Shown here in pieces: positions 15,147-19,835 of a DNA stretch of 19,835 bases; position 1 is the stretch's first letter; each line of letters opens with the position of its first letter. Both the position numbers and the translations under genes were made by a program. This stretch comes from Ectothiorhodospiraceae bacterium (lineage in GTDB: Bacteria; Pseudomonadota; Gammaproteobacteria; Nitrococcales; AK92): positions 1 to 19,835 of the forward strand of contig JAJUFY010000004.1 in assembly GCA_029263635.1 (NCBI GenBank), read 5' to 3'. Below the pieces are notes generated by a model. It worked only from the letters and a program-made list of their open reading frames with translations, searched no databases and had not been told where the DNA came from.

Positions 15147-15533
15147 ATGTTGCGAGAAATCAGCTGGGTAAATCAGATAAAAGGCGAACCGCGGCGACGC
15201 TGGTTCTCCGATCCTGATCTCGATCTCATCGTCTGGGAAGACGACGGCGATGTCGTCGGTTTCCAGCTCTGCTACGGCAAGCTGCACGACGAGCAGGCGG
15301 TGAGCTGGCAGTCGCCCGACAGTTACAGCCACAGCCGCGTCGACAGCGGCGAATGCCGGCCTGGCCGCCACAAGGCGGCTCCCGTCCTGGTGCCCGGCGG
15401 CCGCTTCGATGCCCTGCAGGTGGCGCGGGATTTCCTGACCCGCAGCCTTTCCATCGAGCCGTCGATTTCCAGTTTCGTTTATCGAAAGCTACTGGAATAC
15501 GCGCGCATCAACGACTTCTCGGTTGCCAGCTAA
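15147..15533 (+). CDS. Conserved hypothetical protein, 128 residues
   Basis: I do not know a function. The protein is soluble and compositionally normal, with no signal peptide or membrane segment. It opens with GEPRRRWFSDPDLDLIVWED, continues DGDVVGFQLCYGK and SYSHSRVDSGECRPGRHKA, then PVLVPGGRFDALQVARDFL and a closing alpha-helical part. I recall similar small proteins in other Gammaproteobacteria with the same PRRRWF and RPGRHKA-like blocks, which supports ATG 15147 as the start although no ribosome site is seen before it. The upstream gap has a CRP/Vfr-like site and a 13-bp palindrome, suggesting control by cyclic AMP or nutrient status. It faces the NlpC/P60 gene, with an 87-base gap between the two stops that holds a weak ATCCGG/CCGGAT hairpin at 15560-15576. 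Confidence 0.82.
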   Translation: MLREISWVNQIKGEPRRRWFSDPDLDLIVWEDDGDVVGFQLCYGKLHDEQAVSWQSPDSYSHSRVDSGECRPGRHKAAPVLVPGGRFDALQVARDFLTRSLSIEPSISSFVYRKLLEYARINDFSVAS

Positions 15534-15620
15534 TCGGGCGGCCCGGTCAAGCCGCGGCGATCCGGCAACACCGGATTATCGAGTTGCCGGCCGGCCGCTT
15601 TAATGACCCCGAAAAACGGA

Positions 15621-16082
15621 TCAATACAACCGCCCGGCGCCGACCAGCCGCTTGCGCCAGTACGGATTGTCCAGATGCGCGATCGACACGCTGCGGCCGC
15701 TGGACGGCGCGTGCACGAAGCGGCCGTCGCCGGTATAGAGCCCGACGTGGGACAGCTTTCCCTGGATCCGGAAGAACACCAGATCGCCGGCCCGCAGATC
15801 CGAGCGCGGGACCCGTTTGGCATGCCGATACTGCTGCGCGGTGGTACGCGGCACCTGGATGCCGACCTGCCGGTGCGCGTAGTGCACCAGCCCGCTGCAG
15901 TCGAAGGCCGTCGGCCCGCTGCCGCCGTAGCGATACGGCTTGCCGGTCATGGCCAGCGCCTGCACGGCGATCTGCTCCCCCACGGCAACATCCTTGCCGC
16001 CGCCAGTGGTGGCACAGCCGGCGAGCAGAGCCAGCAGTAGCAACATCACCGCCTGCCAGGGGACGAACCTCCCACGCGCCAT
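15621..16082 (-). CDS. NlpC/P60 family peptidoglycan endopeptidase lipoprotein
   Basis: The 153-residue precursor has a signal peptide with a hydrophobic core and lipobox LLAGC, with lipidated Cys23 expected, so it should be anchored to a membrane from the periplasmic side; Ala24 after the Cys suggests outer-membrane sorting. The NlpC/P60 domain follows, with Cys62 in AFDCSGLVHY, His112 in LSHVGLYTG and His124 in FVHAPSSGR forming the catalytic triad. These enzymes cut peptide bonds in peptidoglycan stems, usually between D-Glu and diaminopimelate or at crosslinks. The size fits the short Spr/MepS-like group. ATG 16082 has AGGAGG nine bases upstream. It is divergent from moaC with 99 bases between. 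Confidence 0.93.
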   Translation of the reverse strand: MARGRFVPWQAVMLLLLALLAGCATTGGGKDVAVGEQIAVQALAMTGKPYRYGGSGPTAFDCSGLVHYAHRQVGIQVPRTTAQQYRHAKRVPRSDLRAGDLVFFRIQGKLSHVGLYTGDGRFVHAPSSGRSVSIAHLDNPYWRKRLVGAGRLY

Positions 16083-16181
16083 GGTCGAAGGCCTCCTTAG
16101 TTTTCTTGGAGTGTTCTTTGAGCTTGTTTCTGATGTAGGGGTAGATTGCCTGAGGCCGGCACTCCCGACTAGGCTGTCGGC

Positions 16182-16661
16182 ATGAACGAGCTACCACACC
16201 TCACCGAGGCCGGCGCCGCCCATATGGTCGACGTCGGCGACAAGCACAAGACCCGCCGGGTGGCCATCGCCGAAGGCTACATCGAGATGTCGTCCGAGGC
16301 CCTGAGCGCCCTCATCGCCGGCGATCTGAAGAAAGGCGACGCCCTCGGCAGCGCCCGCATTGCCGGCATCATGGCCGCCAAGCGGACCTGGGAGCTGATC
16401 CCGCTCTGCCACCCCATCGCCCTCACCCACCTGGAGCTGGAGCTGGAACCGCTGCCGGATCGCTCCGCGGTACGCTGCCGCGCCACCGCCGAGACCGTGG
16501 AACGCACCGGCGTCGAGATGGAGGCGCTCACGGCCGTCCAGGTCGCGCTGCTGACCGTCTACGACATGTGCAAGGCCATCGACAAGGGCATGCGCATCAC
16601 GGACGTGACGCTCCTGCGCAAGAGCGGCGGCCGTTCCGGCGACTGGAACCGGCCCGGCTAG
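16182..16661 (+). CDS. moaC: Cyclic pyranopterin monophosphate synthase MoaC
   Basis: At 159 residues this is the usual MoaC length. Conserved parts are HMVDVGDKHKTRRVAIAEG, GSARIAGIMAAKRTWELIPL, CHP at 76-78, GVEMEALTAVQVALLTVYDM with Asp128, and Lys131 in MCKAIDKGM. Asp128 and Lys131 match the E. coli active-site numbering. MoaC converts the MoaA product, 3',8-cyclo-7,8-dihydro-GTP, to cyclic pyranopterin monophosphate in molybdenum cofactor synthesis, in the cytosol as a hexamer. No other moa gene is in the window. ATG 16182 has only a weak ribosome site. Its TAG at 16659-16661 overlaps the stop of the convergent phhB gene. Confidence 0.97.
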   Translation: MNELPHLTEAGAAHMVDVGDKHKTRRVAIAEGYIEMSSEALSALIAGDLKKGDALGSARIAGIMAAKRTWELIPLCHPIALTHLELELEPLPDRSAVRCRATAETVERTGVEMEALTAVQVALLTVYDMCKAIDKGMRITDVTLLRKSGGRSGDWNRPG

Positions 16662-17020
16662 GCGGACTCGCCCGACGAGCTGCGCAAGGCTCGGTCGCGC
16701 AGGGCGTTGATCTTGGCCGCCAGGATGAAGTCGTTCTCGTGCAGGCCGCCGATCTTGTGGGTGTAGATCTCGACCGTGACGTAGCCCCAGCCGAAGGTGA
16801 TATCCGGATGATGCCCCTCTTCTTCCGCCACGCGCCCGATCTCGTTCACGAAGGCCAGCGACTCGGCGAAGTCCTTGGTCTCGAAATTGCGGACGATGCG
16901 CTTGGCGGAGTCGGCGAGCTTCCAGCCCGGCACCTCCGACATCATCGCTTCGGCACGCTCCTTGCTCATGGGGTCGATGCCGCCCTGGCAGGGCGTGCAG
17001 GTCTTGGCGGTGAGCGACAT
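16658..17020 (-). CDS. phhB: Pterin-4-alpha-carbinolamine dehydratase
   Basis: The 120-residue protein matches the PCD/DCoH family: the N-terminal CTPCQGG, VPGWKL at 30-35, RNFETKDFAESLAFVN, and EEEGHHPDITFGWGYVTVEI with catalytic His70 and His71, then THKIGGLHENDFILAAKI. It dehydrates 4a-hydroxytetrahydropterin so that tetrahydropterin can be recycled after phenylalanine hydroxylase; some bacterial members have other roles when no such hydroxylase is present. No phhA is in the window. ATG 17020 has a perfect AGGAGG ribosome site. The stop shares bases with the moaC stop in CTAG (16658-16661), so the convergent genes overlap by 4 bases. Confidence 0.95.
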   Translation of the reverse strand: MSLTAKTCTPCQGGIDPMSKERAEAMMSEVPGWKLADSAKRIVRNFETKDFAESLAFVNEIGRVAEEEGHHPDITFGWGYVTVEIYTHKIGGLHENDFILAAKINALRDRALRSSSGESA

Positions 17021-17070
17021 GGTTCCTCCTGATCCTGCTCATCGGGCGGACCATCGCCCGGGTTCGGTTC

Positions 17071-17076
17071 TATACT
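17071..17076 (+). promoter_or_regulatory. -10-like hexamer upstream of lutABC
   Basis: TATACT stands 57 bases before the lutA start in the 113-base gap to the divergent phhB gene. It matches five of six bases of the sigma-70 -10 consensus. No convincing -35 is found at the usual distance, so a transcription activator may be needed or the match may be chance. Confidence 0.25.
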
Positions 17077-17133
17077 CTGTGACCGCGCCTCGATCTTATC
17101 AACGTACAGCCACATGAGCCCCGAGGCTACGAT

Positions 17134-17901
17134 ATGAGCGTGAATACTGGCGGCCCCCGGGTCGGCCTGTTCGTCACCTGCCTGGTCGACCTGCTGCGGC
17201 CGAACGTCGGCTTCGCCGCCGTCAAGCTGCTGGAAGACGCCGGCTGCCGCGTGGAAGTGCCCGGCGGGCTGACCTGCTGCGGCCAGCCCGCCTACAACAG
17301 CGGCGACCTCACCGACGCCCGCGCGCTGGCCAAGCAGACCATCCAGGCACTGGAATCCTGCGACTATGTAGTACTGCCGTCCGGCTCCTGCGCCGGCATG
17401 CTGCGCCTGTATCCGGAGCTGTTCGCCGCCGAGCCGGCCTGGCAGAGCCGGGCACAGCAGCTCGCCGAGCGCAGTTACGAGCTCACCAGCTTCCTGGTCG
17501 ATGTGCTGCACTGGGATGCCGTCGAGGCTGAATTTCCCGCCTCCGCCACCTACCACGATGCCTGCTCCGGCCTGCGCCAGCTCGGCGTCAAACGGCAGCC
17601 GCGCCAGCTGCTGGACAAGGTCTCCGGCCTCGAGCTGCGCGAGATGCGCGACACTGAAGTCTGCTGCGGCTTCGGCGGCACCTTCTGCGTGAAGTATCCG
17701 GATATCTCTACCCGCATGGTGGACGACAAGATTGCCAACATCGCCGAGACCGGCGCCCAGGCGGTACTGGCCGGCGAGCTCGGCTGCCTGCTCAACATCG
17801 CCGGCCGGCTGCGCCGCCAGGGCAGCCCGGTGCGTGCCTATCACGTGGCCGAGGTGCTGGCCGGCATGACCGACGACGGCATTGGCGGAGAGGAAGCATG
17901 A
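17134..17901 (+). CDS. lutA: L-lactate utilization protein LutA (CCG-domain Fe-S subunit)
   Basis: The 255-residue protein has two cysteine-rich CCG domains: Cys16 with LTCCGQPAYNSG (Cys48, Cys49), and YHDACSGLRQLG followed by VCCGFGGTFCVKYP (Cys177, Cys178). These bind iron-sulfur clusters, as in the heterodisulfide reductase and glycolate oxidase GlcF family. With LutB and LutC it forms the cytosolic, FMN-independent L-lactate dehydrogenase complex that oxidises lactate to pyruvate. ATG 17134 has GAGG eight bases upstream. It is the first gene of lutABC and overlaps lutB by four bases (ATGA). No lactate permease or regulator gene is in the window; they may lie elsewhere or beyond the right edge. 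Confidence 0.95.
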   Translation: MSVNTGGPRVGLFVTCLVDLLRPNVGFAAVKLLEDAGCRVEVPGGLTCCGQPAYNSGDLTDARALAKQTIQALESCDYVVLPSGSCAGMLRLYPELFAAEPAWQSRAQQLAERSYELTSFLVDVLHWDAVEAEFPASATYHDACSGLRQLGVKRQPRQLLDKVSGLELREMRDTEVCCGFGGTFCVKYPDISTRMVDDKIANIAETGAQAVLAGELGCLLNIAGRLRRQGSPVRAYHVAEVLAGMTDDGIGGEEA

Positions 17902-19307
17902 AGTCCACGGCGCATCTGTTCACGGAGCAGGCGCGGGCGGCTCTCGCCGACGACAGCCTGCAGGCCGCTCTGCGGCGCGCCAAGAGCGGTTTCATCGACA
18001 AGCGCGCCGCCGCCATCGCCGCCTTCCCCGATTTCGACGGCCTGCGCGAGCGCGGCCGCCGTATCAAGGACCATACGCTGGCGCATCTGGACCATTATCT
18101 GGAGCGCTTCGCCGATGCCGTCGAGGCGTGTGGCGGCCACGTCCACTGGGCCCGCGATGCCGACGAAGCCCGCCGGGCGGTGCTCGACATCTGCCAGCGG
18201 GCCCAGGCCCGCTCGGTGATCAAGGGCAAGACCATGGTCGGCGAGGAGATCGGCATCAACGGCGCGCTGGAACAGGCCGGGCTGGAGGTCGTCGAGACCG
18301 ACCTCGGCGAGTACATCATCCAGCTCGCCAAGGAACCGCCCAGCCACATCATCGCGCCGGCCGTCCACAAGACCCGCGCCCAAATCTGCCAGCTGTTCGC
18401 CGAGCACCACGGCAGCACCGCCGCGCTGCGCGAGGCGCCGGAACTGGTGGCCGAAGCACGCGCCATCCTGCGCGAGAAGTTCCTCGCCGCCGATGTCGGC
18501 ATCACCGGCGGCAATTTCCTGGTTGCCGAGACCGGCACCGTGGTGCTGGTCACCAACGAGGGCAACGGCGATCTCTCCCTCACTCTGCCGCGCGTGCACA
18601 TCGTGCTGGCCGGCATCGAGAAGCTGGTTCCGACGCTGGACGACGCCGCCACCATGGTCCGGCTGCTGGCGCGCAGCGCGACCGGGCAGGAGATCAGCAC
18701 CTACACCACCTTCGTCACCGGCCCGCGCCGCGCCAATGAACCCGAAGGTCCCGACGAGTACCACGTGGTACTGCTCGACAACGGCCGCGCACGCATGCTG
18801 GCCGACGAATTCCGCGAGATGCTGCGCTGCATCCGCTGCGGCGCCTGTCTCAACCACTGCCCGGTCTACAGCGCCATCGGCGGCCATGCCTACGGCTGGG
18901 TCTACCCGGGCCCCATGGGCTCGGTGCTGACGCCGCAGTTCATCGGGCTCGACGGCACCAAGGACCTGCCCAACGCCTGCACCCTGAACGGCCGCTGCCA
19001 GGACGTCTGCCCGGTCAAGATTCCGTTGCCCGGACTGCTGCGGCGGCTGCGCGACCTGCAGTTCGAGCGCCGCATCATCCGCGGGCCGCAGCGCTGGGCG
19101 CTGCGGCTGTGGGGCTGGGTCGCGCGCCGGCCGCGGCTCTATCACCGCCTGACGGCACTGGCCGCACGCTTCGCTCCCCGCGGCGCGGCGCGCCGGCTTC
19201 CGCTCGACCCCGGCTGGACCCGGAGCCGCGATTTCCCGCTGCCTAAGGGCAGGACCTTCAAGAGCGCCTGGCAGGAGCGGCAACGGCAGGAGAACGGCCA
19301 TGGCTGA
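17898..19307 (+). CDS. lutB: L-lactate utilization iron-sulfur protein LutB
   Basis: The 469-residue protein combines an N-terminal LUD domain (KGKTMVGEEIGIN, GITGGNFLVAETGTVVLVTN, EYHVVLLDNGR) with a ferredoxin-type part. The first cluster motif is CIRCGACLNHCP (Cys311, 314, 317, 321). The second is CTLNGRCQDVCP (Cys361, 367, 371), where the position usually taken by the second cysteine is Asn364. The C-terminal tail of about 95 residues fits the YkgF/LutB length. It passes electrons in the LutABC lactate oxidation complex. Its ATG overlaps the lutA stop, and its last 8 bases overlap the lutC start, so the three subunits are translationally coupled. Confidence 0.96.
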   Translation: MKSTAHLFTEQARAALADDSLQAALRRAKSGFIDKRAAAIAAFPDFDGLRERGRRIKDHTLAHLDHYLERFADAVEACGGHVHWARDADEARRAVLDICQRAQARSVIKGKTMVGEEIGINGALEQAGLEVVETDLGEYIIQLAKEPPSHIIAPAVHKTRAQICQLFAEHHGSTAALREAPELVAEARAILREKFLAADVGITGGNFLVAETGTVVLVTNEGNGDLSLTLPRVHIVLAGIEKLVPTLDDAATMVRLLARSATGQEISTYTTFVTGPRRANEPEGPDEYHVVLLDNGRARMLADEFREMLRCIRCGACLNHCPVYSAIGGHAYGWVYPGPMGSVLTPQFIGLDGTKDLPNACTLNGRCQDVCPVKIPLPGLLRRLRDLQFERRIIRGPQRWALRLWGWVARRPRLYHRLTALAARFAPRGAARRLPLDPGWTRSRDFPLPKGRTFKSAWQERQRQENGHG

Positions 19308-19835
19308 CGCGAGAAAAGACATCCTGGCGGCCGTGCGTAAGGCGCTAGGCCGCAGCGGCCCGGCCAGTCCTGACCGATCGGATTACGCGGCTGCACCACC
19401 GCAGCGGCCGGTCTGGGAAGGCGACCGGGTGGAACGCTTCCTTACCCAGTTCGCCAAGGTCGCCGGCAGCCATGAGCGGCTGCAGCACATCGATGCCGTG
19501 CCGCAGGCCGCCCTGGCCTTCCTCGCCGCGCTCGGCGACCAGCGTCGCCTGCTGGTCGCGCCAGACCCTGCGCTGCAGGCGCTGAGTTGGCCGGCCGAGC
19601 TGCAACGCTCGGCCGATCCGGCCGATTCACGCCATTACCCTGTCGCCGTCATCACCGCGGCGCTGGGCGTGGCCGAAACCGGCAGCCTGGTCCTGCCGTC
19701 AGCATCGACACGGCCGCCATCGATGCAGTTGCTGCCCGATCACCTGCTGGTCGTGCTGCGCGCCGACGACGTGGTGGACTACATGGAGGACGTCTGGGCC
19801 CGAGTCGCGGCCGGCATCCTGCCCCGCACCGTCAC
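19300..19835 (+). CDS. lutC: Lactate utilization protein LutC (3' end outside window)
   Basis: The first 178 codons of a LUD-domain protein of the LutC/YkgG type are present. A helical N-terminus (MADARKDILAAVRKALGR) is followed by a linker, FLAALGDQRRLLVAPDP, and the conserved GVAETGSLVLPSA with LLPDHLLVVLRADDVVDYM, the LUD-domain signature. About 40 more residues are expected beyond the edge. It is the third subunit of the lactate oxidation complex. ATG 19300 has AGGAGA eight bases upstream and overlaps lutB by 8 bases. Confidence 0.93.
   Translation, partial: MADARKDILAAVRKALGRSGPASPDRSDYAAAPPQRPVWEGDRVERFLTQFAKVAGSHERLQHIDAVPQAALAFLAALGDQRRLLVAPDPALQALSWPAELQRSADPADSRHYPVAVITAALGVAETGSLVLPSASTRPPSMQLLPDHLLVVLRADDVVDYMEDVWARVAAGILPRTV

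Noticed and set aside
1..19835. CRISPR arrays, tRNA or rRNA genes, integrases, toxin-antitoxin or phage-defence genes
   Set aside because: I looked for regular repeats with spacers, cloverleaf sequences and transposase or defence motifs and saw none; a tRNAscan, Infernal and defence-finder run would settle this.

Overview
The window is about 20 kb of high-GC, densely coding bacterial chromosome. Gene content (a PA3286-type ketoacyl synthase III, RlmJ, MoaC, PhhB, LutABC, AzlCD) and REP-like GGAGCGGCC/GGCCGC palindromes point to a gammaproteobacterium, perhaps a Pseudomonas, Xanthomonadales or Nevskiales relative. The genus cannot be fixed from the sequence alone. No tRNA, rRNA, CRISPR array, transposase or phage gene was seen, so this looks like ordinary chromosomal backbone with some less studied genes.

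Layout, left to right. The window opens inside the 3' end of a GH13 alpha-amylase-type gene (to 403), followed by a cluster of REP-like palindromes. A minus-strand gene encodes a Nudix/metallo-beta-lactamase fusion (585-2261), divergent from an SDR oxidoreductase (2457-3257); a perfect 17-bp inverted repeat lies between them. A small membrane-protein gene (3460-3920) is split between two frames by a 29-bp-period tandem duplication. azlC-azlD (4114-5132) encode a branched-chain amino acid exporter pair. A glucose 1-dehydrogenase-like SDR overlaps a GH15 glucoamylase/trehalase gene by 8 bp (5214-7887).

Two hotdog-fold thioesterases run on the minus strand (7888-8780), divergent from a KAS III enzyme (9052-10179) whose promoter region holds nested inverted repeats. 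This looks like an acyl-CoA/fatty-acid locus. A compact spermidine-synthase-like gene (10451-11152, minus) is divergent from a polysaccharide pyruvyl transferase gene (11460-12611). A flavoprotein gene follows 4 bp later (12616-14061), then rlmJ (14103-14951).

The right part contains a 128-residue conserved protein of unknown function, preceded by a convincing CRP/Vfr-like site; an NlpC/P60 lipoprotein (minus); moaC; phhB (minus, stop codons overlapping those of moaC); and lutA-lutB-lutC for lactate oxidation, with lutC cut by the window end.

No clear new multigene system stands out. The best candidates for follow-up are the pyruvyl transferase-flavoprotein pair, the CRP-linked unknown gene, the KAS III/thioesterase regulatory region, and the duplication-broken membrane gene.
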